Positions 12,201 through 23,454 of a stretch of DNA of 64,000 nucleotides are shown here, in pieces (positions within the stretch are counted from its first letter, which is position 1; each line of letters starts with the position of its first letter). The stretch is from assembly GCA_017893485.1 (NCBI GenBank), contig JACEHZ010000589.1:1862501-1926500 (forward strand), written 5' to 3'. The translations under genes were made by a program, and so were the position numbers. The stretch comes from Hemerocallis citrina (lineage: Eukaryota; Streptophyta; Magnoliopsida; Asparagales; Asphodelaceae). The notes beneath the pieces were generated by a model. That model worked only from the letters and a program-made list of their open reading frames with translations. It made no database searches and was not told the origin of the DNA.

Positions 12201-12758
12201 AAGATTAGGTTAACACTGTAATGGGGTTAGGGTTAGGGTTAAGTTTTAGGGTATATGGTGTTTATATAGATAGGGTTATAGGGTTTTGGGTATAGGATTA
12301 AAATGGGTTTAGATGGGTTTTGGGTATGAGTTTTATAATGGGTTTTGGAAATGAGCTAAAATGGGTTTAATAGAAAACCAATAAGAAGAGTAAAAATATT
12401 TAATAAAATATAATTTATAAAATTTTGTAATTTATATTACAAAATAGGATTTATTTAAAATACAACGAATATGGTTAGTAGATAAAAGTGGATTTTTAGT
12501 AACTAGTCAAAAATATTAATAAGAACAAAAATACTAATAACAATAATAATAATAAGAGTAATAATAGTAAGAATTGTGCTACAATATGAAAATCATGGAA
12601 ATAGTTGCAAATAAATTTATTGATCGAAAATATATTTTAATAAGAGATCCAATAATACAATTTGACAAAAAAAATTGAAAGCCGAAAAGAATAATTTACA
12701 AAAATTTGAAATACTGAAAATACACAGAAAATATATTTTTAGGGAAACAGGGGTTACA
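9220..12758 (-). mobile_element. 5' LTR of the - strand Ty3 element (3.54 kb)
   Basis: It starts TGTCACGCCCCG next to the primer site and ends AACAGGGGTTACA. It contains a CAAGT-rich stretch (9770-10000), a tandem repeat (10199-10320), a GC-rich segment (11590-12190) with short open frames that resemble no family I know, and a minus-strand TATA-like word (CTATATAAAC) near 12258-12266. The same terminal word occurs at 326-338. The bases just beyond the outer edge are TATAG. Confidence 0.7.
10199..10320. repeat. Tandem repeat, about 28-bp unit
   Basis: About five imperfect copies of a unit containing ATACTAGTTCATGAATC, separated by AT-rich spacers. It lies inside the Ty3 LTR. Confidence 0.8.
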
Positions 12759-13640
12759 TATAGAACCATACATAAGTAAGGTGTCCGAAGACTTGAACCT
12801 TACATTGTGGACAGTCCCCAAAATGCAAGAATAATGAGCGATCTTAAATCTTGACCTCATTACCCATTTTTACATAGTGATGGAAAACCACACGTGATTC
12901 TACCAGGTGCAAGTTCTTAAATACCAGCACATTCCGGGATTGTGCTTATCCCAGTATAGGTAAATGTTTTAGAGAATCAACCCCATTCTCATAGAAGCGG
13001 CCACACTTCACAATCACCCCAGTGAGTCTGTCAAGAGTACTATTATAGCTAGGCACTCCTCTCATTTAGAGATATAGAGCTCATTAAGAGCCAAGCTCAT
13101 CCTTACTAACGTTACAAGACATCATGCACATACACATCAGGATGGACTAAGGAGTGGTAAGCTTTTGGGTTGCATAATTCCAATCACAGTGTGGCTTGTT
13201 TTTCCCATTGAACCTATGTCTTGGGATCTCCAGTCGTATAGGTTGGGTTCCCACCAATTGTGACCTAAATGGACTTCAGTCTCATCCTTATCGATATGTT
13301 CCAAACTTTGTCTCGAGACAATCCTTTCGTCAAAGGATCTGTAAGGTTACTTTTCGATCTCACAAAATCCACAGTAACAGCACCAGACGTGAGGAGCTCT
13401 CTCACCATGCTGTGCTTGCGATGAATCGCTAATCTCTTACCGTTATAGTAAGCATTTTATACTTTAGCTATGGCAGCAGTACTATCTGAGTGGATTAAGA
13501 TCGGAGGTATAGACCTACTCCATGAAGGAATGTAAGACAAGAGGTTCCTCAACCAGCTTGCCTCCTCATTAGCCGCAGCTAGACCAACTAACTCAGACTC
13601 CATAGTAGAGTAAGTTAAACTAGTCTGTTTCTTGGACCAT
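12759..13640 (-). pseudogene. Ty1/copia RNase H remnant
   Basis: Translating the minus strand from 13640 downward gives SKKQTSLTYSTMESELVGLA, then AAANEEASWLRNLL, a degenerate AAIAK region, KRLAIHRKH and LTDPLTKGL, which are the standard blocks of a copia RNase H C-terminus. Several stops and small indels break the frame, and the 3'-terminal tail with a TTGDPK-like word is also recognisable. It differs in sequence from the Sirevirus-like copies elsewhere in the window. Its 3' LTR is not seen because the Ty3 LTR 9220-12758 interrupts it. Confidence 0.8.
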
Positions 13641-14944
13641 AAAGGTCAGTGGGGTTTTCTGCATAAAGACCATAGTTCAAGGGTTTTTTTCTTCAAATTT
13701 AGCCTAAGTAAACTATAGGTTGCATTCTCTACCTCCACTTAGTATTCAGTTATAATTATCTGCCTGTTGTATTCAAACATAGCCTAAACAACGTATGTGC
13801 GTGTCACTAAGGTTTAGTGATAAACTTTTTTGTCAGTGAAGAAGAAGAACGGGAGATTGAGTTGTGCTCACACCAATGCCTTATAACTTGCTCGACTCTG
13901 AACAATGAATGATCATACATAAAGCCGCAAATTTTAAGCTCACTTGCAACTACACTTATCCATTTCATTGTTTAATTGGTAATTTTGGTCAAAATATTTT
14001 ACATGTGATAAAGAAACATTCTTCCGTTTATCTGTATATTATGCATTAGATTTTGTCAAACATACTAGATTTTAAAACTTCTTAACTTTTTGACAAGTTT
14101 ATAGTACAGTGAAATTGATATTGATCTTACTGACCAATTTAAATGTAGGAAATTAACTTATACACGTTTGTTTCTTCCCATTGCATGTACAATGCCAAAA
14201 TAAGTTTACAATTAATAACAAGGTTGATGGTGCATTAGAAATCGTAACAAATATTAATCATATAATCTCTCCAAGTATTTGAAAGAGTTTGCAAATACCT
14301 TAAAATATTCTTTAGCTATCAATATCAAACAAACATAATAGCGGATGTGAATAACCAAGACGCCTCATCCTTTGTATCTCTACTAGTAATTTAAAAGTGT
14401 GATGCACGTTTTTTTTTTCAAGCTCCAACTCTTCATCAATTATTTTCAATACGATCTATATTTATTTTTTATGAACGATACTTTCATAAATAATTATATC
14501 GTAAATAAATTTAAAGTTTGAAAATATTTTGCTAATTGACTTATTAATTAGAAATTAATTGTTAATATAACTTACTTTAAAAAGTGTAGTTGAGATTAGT
14601 TAATTAAGCTGGATTGTCTACAAAATACACAACTCGACCTATTAAGTTCTTCGGTTGCAGCAGCAGCAGTCATCGCCATTTGCTCTTGGCGCCTTTTGCC
14701 TGATCTGCGAGTCCTTTATTTGTTTTGTTTGTTGGCTGCTGCTCTTGTTTGTTTTGTTTGTTTCTGTATTTTTTGGGCAATTACCTTTATTGATGCTATT
14801 TTGCTCAGTGGTTTTCTTTGTACGCTGTCTTTTTTTTCCGTTTTACAACGTGTAAAATGTCCTATATCTATTACTTCATTCTATTTATTTGTTTCTTGGG
14901 TTGGAGTCTTATGACTCTATCCACGTCATCAAAAAAAAAACTAC
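13641..14944. other. No recognised feature
   Basis: AT-rich intergenic DNA. Short open frames around 14655-15100 are hydrophobic and low-complexity, without family resemblance, and are not called genes. Confidence 0.6.
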
Positions 14945-14947
14945 TAA

Positions 14948-15626
14948 GAGCATCCACAGTGGTGTTTCTCATTTGCCAAAAAATGGCTGCTACAGTAATA
15001 GCAAATAGAAGCGATCGCTGCAGTGGTCGTTTGCTATACTGTTTGTCAAAATTGAGTGGGACGGTATATGATATACCGTCTGACGTTTTGAAATTAAATT
15101 AAAATAGTTAATTACTTATTAACTATTAAACTATATTAATTAAATAAATTAATTAATATAATAATAACTAAACTTACTTATACAACTACTTTAACCTTAA
15201 TTAATTACTAACCTACTAACTAACCTACTTTTTGACTTTTTGACTTTTTTGGTGGACGGGGAAACATTCCCCGTCTGACCATTTTGTTTTTTTTTGTTTT
15301 TTTTTTGTTTTTTCCGACCAATCACCTCCGTTCATTTAAAAAAAAAAAAAAAACATCCCTCAGACGGGATATCATATTCCGTCTGATTGATACGGGATAT
15401 GATCTCCCGTTTGAGAGGTGTTTTTTTAATAAAAAATTAATAAAAATAGATCAGACGGGATATGATATCCCGTCCTCTATAATTTGAGAATCGCTATTCT
15501 GTTTCTCAAATATGAGAAACGAATATAGGTCGTTTGCTAAAAAATGACAAAATGAAAAACCACTGCAGGGCTTCGTTTGCTAAAAAATGGCAAACTGAGA
15601 ATTATAGAAAACCACTGTGGATGCTC
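14948..15626. mobile_element. MITE, PIF/Harbinger-like, TAA target duplication
   Basis: Terminal inverted repeats read GAGCATCCACAGTGG and CCACTGTGGATGCTC, flanked by TAA on both sides (14945-14947, 15627-15629). The 679-bp body is AT-rich and non-coding. It carries five short palindromes of the type GACGGGATATGATATCCCGTC, at about 15060, 15255, 15361, 15392 and 15454. The 3-bp TAA/TTA duplication fits PIF/Harbinger. Confidence 0.85.
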
Positions 15627-15936
15627 TAAGTTGTAGTGGTAGAGATTTTTTTCATCTTAAAACTTTCTTACGCAGAACTGGAGATGTGTCGGTACAACTG
15701 CAGATAACAAAATACGGATCAAGGTATTTTACAATAAAAAATTGCAAACTTTAGAGTATTTTCAAATAAGTTGACCATATTTTCCTTCAAAAAAATCCCA
15801 AATTAGAAAAAGTCTTGTAAAATCCCAGAAAAAAGAAAAGAAAAAAATTGAAACAGAAAGGAAGCAGTATTCTCAGGTTTGAGACAAGATAACGTCTTAT
15901 AATTTACTTTAACAAATATATTTAGGAAAAAAGGGG

Positions 15937-16084
15937 TATGAGCAACTTGCTCATTTTGTAAATAAGCAATTAATAATGTGGCATACATGTGATTAGAAAA
16001 TCCTTAAAAGGGTTAGTTGTACAATGTATCACATGCATCCCACATAATTAATTGCTCATTTACTAAATGTGCAAGTTGCTCATA
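15937..16084. mobile_element. Short inverted-repeat element (MITE-like)
   Basis: Arms start TATGAGCAACTTG and end CAAGTTGCTCATA, about 45 bp long, and weaker symmetry extends outward to about 15910 and 16110. The TA at each edge could be a TA target duplication (Tc1/mariner type), but canonical Stowaway ends are absent. Confidence 0.6.
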
Positions 16085-16370
16085 TCTTTTTTACCGATAA
16101 ATTTATTAGACCATGCAAAATAGGTGTCATATTCCTTTTACCCATATATTTATTAAAACATGCAAAATAGGTGTAGATTACTAGTCACAAATTAATGCAC
16201 TATAATTAATTACGAAGGGCGTCTAAATAAATAAAAAAAAATATATCGGGAAACAAAGCCCAACTTTTCCAACGGTCTGATTTTCCTCCGAATTTTTTCC
16301 CAAAATGACCCTCTTTTTGAAAGTTTTTCCAGAACTGACCCGTTTTTTATAAAATTTTCATAAACGACCC

Positions 16371-16515
16371 ACCCGCTTTTTGAAAAAGCGAGTTTGGTTA
16401 AAAATAACTCGCTTTTTCAGAAAGCGAGTGTTAAACTTTTAATTTTCGAAAGGTTAGACTCGCTTTTTGAAAAAGCGAGTTATTTTTAACTAAACCCGCT
16501 TTTTCAAAAAGCGCG
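16371..16515. repeat. Nested palindromes in the left MULE arm
   Basis: Four copies of a word such as CTCGCTTTTTGAAAAAGCGAG, each itself a palindrome, are arranged so that the whole 145-bp block is also a palindrome around about 16444. The mirror block lies at about 19011-19160 in the right arm. Confidence 0.8.
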
Positions 16516-16874
16516 GATGGTTATTTTGGTAAATATTTTCGAAAGTGGGTCAGCTTGGTAAATACTTTTAGAAAGTGAGTTAGTTTGGTAAATAATTTCA
16601 GCAAGTGGGTCAGTTTGATAATAAGTTCTTTCTATATCACATTGTCACTTCATCTTCTTTAGACTACTATATATGAAATCGTTTCTTTAGACTACTATAT
16701 ATGAAATCGTTTGTCAGGACTTTCTATATCATATTGTCACTTCATCTTCTTTGGTAATGATTTTATAAAGTTAGTAACTGTTTAGCAGTAGTCAAGAATA
16801 TACATAACTTGACATTATTTCAGTATACACATAATTGATGTGTTTTAAGTTGTCGAGAATGAGCCCATAGATAC

Positions 16875-17758
16875 TGTTGGATCATGTAGGCGAGACAACA
16901 AACACTAGAGGGGGGGTGAATAGTGTTAATAAAAAACTGTGAAAATTTTCTTCGGTACAGTCGACTTGTTTGTGAACCAGTCGACTGAAGTGATCAAATA
17001 ACAGTAAATACAATAACTCGGTGCAGTCGACTTATAGATAAGGCAGGCGACTGATGATGCAATGACAGTACAAGTTATACGAGACTGATCAGTCGACTGA
17101 TAGTGCAAAGAGTCGACTGTCCAGACAAGTTTTACAGAACTTATGAAAACAAAAGTAAATGCAAGATCAAGACAACCAATCACAGAGTACACAAGATATA
17201 TCCTGGTTCGGTCCTCCCGACCTACATCCAGTCCCCAAGCAACCCACTTGAGATTTCCACTATTCTTGAAAAAGTTTACAAGAATACCCTACGGCGTTAA
17301 GACAACAACCTTGTCTAACCCGTAGTCCTTTCTCTCAACCAGAGAAAGCAGACCCACTCTACTACCAAGAGTGAAACAAACCGACTCTACAACCTAGAGT
17401 CAAAAACCACTCTCCAACTGAGAGCAAAATGAACAAGAAAAACTTTACAGTCAACCTATAGCCTTGTTGGTGTATTGTGTTGTTGCACGTGGCTAAAAAC
17501 AAGGTCGACTTCTATACCCAGTCCAGAACAGAATCGTTGTTATACTGGACTGAATGTAGAGAACCAAAGAGTTTGAACTTGAAAGCTTTTTCTCAAATTT
17601 TTCACTTAGAATTTTCTCAAAGAGTGCTCGGATCTCAAAAAGTTGTTGTAAGATCTTTTCAGTGAGATCTGAACTCTATTTATAGAGTTAGATCTCCTAG
17701 ACGTTGGGGGACAGTTATTCCAACTGTCAACCAACGGATCTTTGAAAAATCAATTTTT
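16875..17758 (-). mobile_element. Family-A Sirevirus LTR fragment, left arm
   Basis: In minus sense it ends GATCCAACA and matches the 3' part of the LTR at 3065-4446, including the TATA region (minus strand, 17677-17684), the GTCGAC pairs and the CTAGTGTTTG word near the end. Its 5' part is missing, cut at the palindrome centre. Confidence 0.85.
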
Positions 17759-17776
17759 GAAAACAGAAAACTCAAC

Positions 17777-18653
17777 AAAAATTGATTTTTCAAAATCAAA
17801 AGCTAAAGATCCGTTGGTTGACAGTTGGAATAACTGTCCCCCAACGTCCAGGAGATCTAACTCTATAAATAGAGTTCAGATCTCACTGAAAAGATCTTAC
17901 AACAACTTTTTGAGATCCGAGCACTCTTTGAGAAAATTCTAAGTGAAAAATTTGAGAAAAAGCTTTCAAGTTCAAACTCTTTGGTTCTCTACATTCAGTC
18001 CAGTATAACAACGATTCTGTTCTGGATTGGGTATAGAAGTCGACCTTGTTTTTAGCCACGTGCAACAACACAATACACCAATAAGGCTATAGGTTAACTG
18101 TAAAGTTTTTCTTGTTCATTTTGCTCTCAGTTGGAGAGTGGTTTTTGACTCTAGGTTGTAGAGTCGGTTTGTTTCACTCTTGGTAGTAGAGTGGGTCTGC
18201 TTTCTCTGGTTGAGAGAAAGGACTACGGGTTAGACAAGGTTGTTGTCTTAACGCCGTAGGGTATTCTTGTAAACTTTTTCAAGAATAGTGGAAATCTCAA
18301 GTGGGTTGCTTGGGGACTGGATGTAGGTCGGGAGGACCGAACCAGGATATATCTTGTGTACTCTGTGATTGGTTGTCTTGATCTTGCATTTACTTTTGTT
18401 TTCATAAGTTCTGTAAAACTTGTCTGGACAGTCGACTCCTTGCACTATCAGTCGACTGATCAGTCTCGTATAACTTGTACTGTCATTGCATCATCAGTCG
18501 CCTGCCTTATCTATAAGTCGACTGCACCGAGTTATTGTATTTACTGTTATTTGATCACTTCAGTCGACTGTACCGAAGAAAATTTCCACAGTTTTTTATT
18601 AACACTATTCACCCCCCCTCTAGTGTTTGTTGTCTCGCCTACATGATCCAACA
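17777..18653 (+). mobile_element. Family-A Sirevirus LTR fragment, right arm
   Basis: Mirror copy of the left-arm fragment. It carries a plus-strand TATA box (TATAAATA, 17864-17871) and ends GATCCAACA at 18653, followed by GTATCTATGGGC, the complement of the left-arm flank. A 13-bp difference near 17795 separates the two arms at the centre. Confidence 0.85.
17864..17871 (+). promoter_or_regulatory. LTR TATA box pointing at the SNAP33-like gene
   Basis: TATAAATA in the right-arm LTR has the same context as the TATA at 3630-3637. Transcription from it would run rightward out of the MULE toward the 5'UTR near 19250. The mirror box at 17677-17684 points the other way. Activity is not shown by sequence. 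Confidence 0.5.
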
Positions 18654-19247
18654 GTATCTATGGGCTCATTCTCGACAACTTAAAACACATCAATTATGTG
18701 TATACTGAAATAATGTCAAGTTATGTATATTCTTGACTACTGCTAAACAGTTACTAACTTTATGAAATCATTACCAAAGAAGATGAAGTGACAATGTGAT
18801 ATAGAAAGTCCTGACAAACGATTTCATATATAGTAGTCTAAAGAAACGATTTCATATATAGTAGTCTAAAGAAGATGAAGTGACAATGTGATATAGAAAG
18901 AATTTATTATCAAACTGACCCACTTGCTGAAATTATTTACCAAATTAACTCACTTTCTAAAAGTATTTACCAAGCTGACCCACTTTCGAAAATATTTACC
19001 AAAATAACCATCCGCGCTTTTTGAAAAAACGGGTTTAGTTAAAAATAACTCGCTTTTTCAAAAAGCGAGTCTAACCTTTCGAAAATTAAAAGTTTAACAC
19101 TCGCTTTCTGAAAAAGCGAGTTATTTTTAACCAAACTCGCTTTTTCAAAAAGCGGGTAGGTCGTTTATGAAAATTTTATAAAAAACGGGTCAGTTCTGGA
19201 AAAACTTTCAAAAAGAGGGTCATTTTGGGAAAAAATTCTTTTCCTCC

Positions 19248-19495
19248 ACCGTCGTTTCTTTTTCTTCTTTCTTTGCCATATCCCCCTCGTTTTGATTTCT
19301 TCAAAATAAACTAATTAATTAAAGTCAACAAAGAAAAGCTCTTGTATTCATTTTCTTACCACCTTCATCTAATCAGCAGCCGCTTCAACTTCAACATTGT
19401 GATATATCCGTGTTGATTACAAAAACAAGAAGATAAAAGAGTTGGGAAGGTCTTCTATTTGATTCATTCGACCTCAACCAACTTGGGCTTTTCAG
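19248..19495 (+). other. Putative 5'UTR exon of the SNAP33-like gene
   Basis: A CT-rich leader-like stretch starts right after the MULE target duplication and ends TTTTCAG followed by the donor GTACCT (19496). A long intron with the acceptor TTTTGGTAG (ending 20562) connects it to the coding exon. Leader introns are common in plant SNARE genes. The transcription start is not determined. Confidence 0.45.
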
Positions 19496-20562
19496 GTACC
19501 TCCTTTATCTACTAATCTCAACTGGGTGTCAGTCAATTTCATATCTTGCTCTTGTTTTTGGGTTTGGGAGATTTGGAGGTGTATTTACTTAATTCAGTTT
19601 TCGACTGTTTCGGTGATTAGAGTGAGACCCATCTGGTATGTTTGGGTTCTTGTTTGATTATGTTTGGGTTCTTGTTTGATTTCATAGTTAAAGATTGGAT
19701 TTTTATGGGTTTTGGGCTTTGGGTTTGGGGGTTTGTTCTTGATTAGCTTGTGTTGTAACTGTTTTTTTTATCTATGATTATCTTGTACACCAATTTGGGT
19801 TCTCACTCTGTTCTTGTTTGCTTGCATTAGATTTAGTTTCATATTTAAGTTTCTGTAAATAGTATAACACATGTTAATCTACAACATAACTTGTAGGTTT
19901 GTTCTTGCATACGTAATCCACTAAGACCACTACTGGAATGCTTTATGCTTGATAGCGATTAGCGAGCTTATGGGTTTTTTGTTCATAGTAATTGTGTGTA
20001 ATTTTTGCATTGTCAATATTAGCAATTATTAGTCATGAACAATTTTAGCAACATCTTATCTTGCATCCTGGCTGGCATCGCACGTTGGCCTACTCACAAG
20101 CAGGAGTCGAACCTGCGCTATGGGATTCAGATGAATCCTGCAGCTTTTAAGCCAAAATCGTTTTACACTTTTACCTCAATTCATTTATACTCATAACTCT
20201 AACGAGGATTTTTTTTCTTTCTATTCTGCTTTTTCATTCATCATATGGTGTGTCAACGTTTGTTTAATTTATGTCCATTTCCCCCAAGTCATAATGTCCA
20301 TTACTTTATCGGCTAGTTTTATAGTCTTTTGCATCTCTTCTCCATTTTGTTAGTTTTTATGCAACATCTACCACTCTTTGTTTTCTTGGTTTCATCACTA
20401 TCTTCTTCATTTTCCTCCTTTTATTGATAAATTTAATCATTACTTATTTGGGTTGATTTGATTCATAAATCATGACTTGTCAGTGAGTGAACAAACACAC
20501 ACTGCTTGATTTTATATATATCAGTATTTCCCTTAAATAACAGTTCTTGTGTCTTTTGGTAG
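19496..20562 (+). other. Putative 5'UTR intron
   Basis: T-rich DNA from GTACCT to TTGGTAG with no ORF or clear repeat. A T-arm-like word (GGTTCGACTCC, minus strand) near 20103-20113 does not belong to a foldable tRNA. Confidence 0.45.
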
Positions 20563-20606
20563 GTAGTGCAAAAAATCAGTATCCAAGACTTCTTGCTACT
20601 ACCAAC

Positions 20607-21038
20607 ATGTCTAGAGTGAGTAAATCAAGGACGCCTCCGACCAAGGTTTACCCTGGTTTTTTTGGCTCCAACCCTTTTGATTCAGACTCAGACTCTGAAT
20701 TGAGACCAAGACCCCCAAAAGCTTCCTCTACCCCAGTGATGAGTAGTGAGAATGGAGGAAGTGGTGCTTCTTTTTTTTATTCCTTCACAGCTTTGAGGAA
20801 TAGGTACAAGAATGAATTCCGTGATTCTGGGGGTTTGCAGAGTCAATCTGTGCAAGAACTGGAAGGTTATGCTGTATACAAGGCAGAGGAGAGTACACAG
20901 ACGATGCATGGTGCCCTGAAGATTGCTGAAGAAATTAGAGAGGATGCAGCAAGGACTCTTGTCAATTTTCATCAGCAAGGGGAGCAGATTGAGCGCACAC
21001 ATTTGAGTGCTGCCAACATTGAGCAGGACTTGAGTAGG
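20607..21038 (+). CDS. SNAP33-like: SNAP33-like exon: N-terminus and Qb-SNARE helix
   Basis: 144 codons in frame from MSRVSKSRTPPTK to EQDLSR, ending in phase 0 before GTATGT. NPFDSDSDSE matches the N-terminal NPFDSD word of the family. The Qb helix runs from about residue 66 (NRYKNEFRDSGG, SVQELEGYAVYKAEE) to the end, and GEQIERTH carries the zero-layer glutamine. The ATG at 20607 is preferred over an upstream in-frame ATG at 20547, which lies before the splice acceptor. No damage is visible in this exon. Confidence 0.85.
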
Positions 21039-21167
21039 GTATGTATCTTTTATTCTGAACTTTCAGTATTTCTTTTTTATATAGATCTCTAGGGCTACCA
21101 ACTAATTAACAATGAATGAAGTGCTCTAGCTGAAGTGGTCTTTTATGCCTGTTGCTGTTGATTTTGG

Positions 21168-21732
21168 TGTAGGAGCAAACAGATGAATTTGTGAATTCTT
21201 GAAGAAACAATAAAACAAACATGTTGACCGTCACCAATGTGTTGACTAGTTTCTCGCTGCTGTCGCGAACCTGTACAAAACACCGAGATGGATTCGGCGA
21301 CAAACCCTCCGACGCTCTTGTCAGTAATTAGGAAGATTAAAAAAGAACTTTAGGTAGAAAAAGATGATTACCTTGTTATGGTGGGGGGAGAGGGGTAGAG
21401 ATCCGTTTCGAGATAAGAATAAATCTCTACTTCCCGATGTTGATGGATAAGCTGGGGAGTTTAAACTCGTTTTATGATAAGAAGTGGTTAAAACTGTCTC
21501 TTAGGAATAATCACGAATTTAAATTACTTTTTATTCTTCTGAATTAGTTTGTAACTGGTTGGTACCCATACCCAGTAGGACAGATCCGTTTATGGGTGAT
21601 TGGGCTTTGAAGAAAGACCCAGTTCTCATTTCAGATCCATTTGTAGGTGAAATTACCGTTTTACCCCTGAGAACTTTAAGATTCGTGCCCGATATGAACG
21701 GTCCCGATTTAATCTTATTTTTATTCATATCA
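21168..21732 (-). mobile_element. Left (3') LTR of the intronic element
   Basis: Starts TGTAGGAGCAAACAGATG and ends CATATCA. It aligns along its length with 26227-27308 once the insert in the right LTR is removed; an internal segment resembling a promoter leader (GTTATGGTGGGG) is shared. Confidence 0.8.
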
Positions 21733-23454
21733 CGAACTCCCCACTTCCGAAGATTGAATTTAACAGCCTTTGAGAAGTAGTTTTGTTATTCTAATGGCGT
21801 AAAGGAGTTTGGATCTTGCTCGAGGTGTAACGGTGTTTCTCTGAGTTTGTAAATTGCCTAAAATTATTCTCAGATTTTTCTGGATTTTTTGTGATTTTTC
21901 CAGATCTTTCTGAATTCATAATCATTTTTTGAATTTTTTATTCAATTTCTGAATTTAAATAATTAATTGTAAAATTTTAATTAATTACTTTAATTTAATA
22001 ATTATTATTTTCAGAATTTTAAAATTGTTTCTAAAGTAAAATTATTTTTAGAATTTTTTAATTAATTTTTATCAATTTTTAATTATTTTTTTGAATTTTT
22101 TAAATTATTAATTCAAATAAATAAATAAATAAATACCTGTACACGTGACGCCATCAGGGAAGTTGATCATGTTCAGGCGAGCATGCATCGGGAGGAGCCA
22201 TATTTTCTCTCATTTGGGGGTCGGTGGCACGAGTGCTCGGTTCCCTGTTGTCGACGCACGAGGTGACGCCACGTGGACGGTCAACGTTGACCGCCACGTA
22301 CCGCCACGTGGCAATTTTTTTTTCTTCTCGCGTGCCCTCTGCTTTGTCTTCCTACCTCTGCTCTCTCTCGTCTCCCTCCCTCATCTCCTCCGACTCCTTC
22401 TCCGAGCGCCGTGTAGCTCGGCATCGGCGAGGTGAGCTCCGGAGTCGAGGAGGAGATCGTGGGTTCTCGACGAAGGGAGAGGAGTTCAGCGAGGAAGGAG
22501 GACGGCAAAGTAGATGGAGCCCAGTAGTGTCGCGCTTTGGATTTTCGGCGACGGCAGAGTTCGGCAATGGGGGCGACGAGTGGAGCTTTTTTCTCTCATT
22601 TGGGCTCCGGTGCCACGAATGCTCGGCGATGAAGTAACTCGACGAAGGAGGAGATCTTAGCGGAGCTTGAGCTCGGCGACAGCTTTGGTCTGCGACGCTG
22701 GAGCTCGGTAAAATGGAGGAGAGCTCGTCACCAGAGCTCGACGAAATGGAGGCGAGGTCGAGCTCTGTGACAGAGTGAGAGAGCTCGTCACGGGAGCTTG
22801 ACGATGACGAGGGTGATGGCCTAATGGTGTCAAGCTCGGAGGTCGACGAAGGAGGAAGAGCTTGACGATGAAGGGGAGATCGGAATGGTCGAGCTCTGCA
22901 TTGGAGCTCGTGAAACAGTGGCGAGGGAGGAGAGATACTGAGTTTTTGGAAGGTGGCGAGGCCATGGCTGTCGAGTTGGTGAAGGAGAACTCGAGCTCGA
23001 CAGAGCTTCGTCGCCATGGAGGTTAGCAAGGTTGACGAAGGAGGGAGCTCGTCGACAGAGTGAGAGAGCTCGTCGTGGGAGCTCGACGATGACGAGGGTG
23101 ATGGAGTCCTCGAGCTTGGCCATGGAGCTCCCGAACTCGGAGGCGGTGATCGTTGACCTCGATGGTTGAGCTTGGCAGTGAAGGCAGCTCGACGAGGAGC
23201 TCGTGAAGGGGAGCTCGACGACGGAGGGGTTCGGCGACGTGGGTGAAGGTGGCGGAGCACAGCGATGGGTTCCCCCCCCCTGGTTTTTGGCGGGAGAAAG
23301 GAGAGGAAGAAGAGGAGGGTGAAGGAGGAGGGTTGTGGTTCGGGTCCGAACCGAACCCTACCCGCTAACCCTTTAGTATAATTAGCCCTTTTTTCTTCTG
23401 TTTTGTTTATTTTTTCGGTGAATTCGAGCCGTTGATCGTGATTGAGCACGAATT

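Larger units (their letters stand above)
16290..19238. mobile_element. Mutator-like fold-back element with LTR-bearing arms
   Basis: Left arm 16290-17758 and right arm 17777-19238 are near-identical inverted copies separated by an 18-bp centre. The outer ends read GAATTTTTTCCCAAAATGAC and its complement. A perfect 9-bp duplication TTTTCCTCC flanks the element (16281-16289 and 19239-19247), the hallmark of Mutator-type insertion. Each arm has about 585 bp of MULE-like outer sequence followed by about 880-900 bp of Sirevirus family-A LTR. No transposase is encoded, so mobility would need a helper. Mirror-image short ORFs inside (for example around 17477-17665 and 17883-18071) are an effect of the palindrome. 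It lies immediately upstream of the SNAP33-like 5'UTR. Confidence 0.85.

Noticed and set aside
12222..12240. Telomere-like GGTTAGGGTTAGGG
   Set aside because: Only two to three units, and TTAGGG is not the usual plant repeat (TTTAGGG); inside an LTR.
14655..15102. Overlapping hydrophobic open frames
   Set aside because: Phe/Leu-rich translation of T-rich DNA running into a MITE; no start context or homology.
17477..18071. Two identical 62-residue frames on opposite strands
   Set aside because: Mirror images produced by the palindromic element, lying in LTR U3/R sequence; not genes.
20085..20165. tRNA-like segment (minus strand, T-arm GCAGG-TTCGACT-CCTGC)
   Set aside because: The T-arm pairs well, but I could not build a matching acceptor stem or a 7-nt anticodon loop. 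It is treated as chance or as a decayed fragment.
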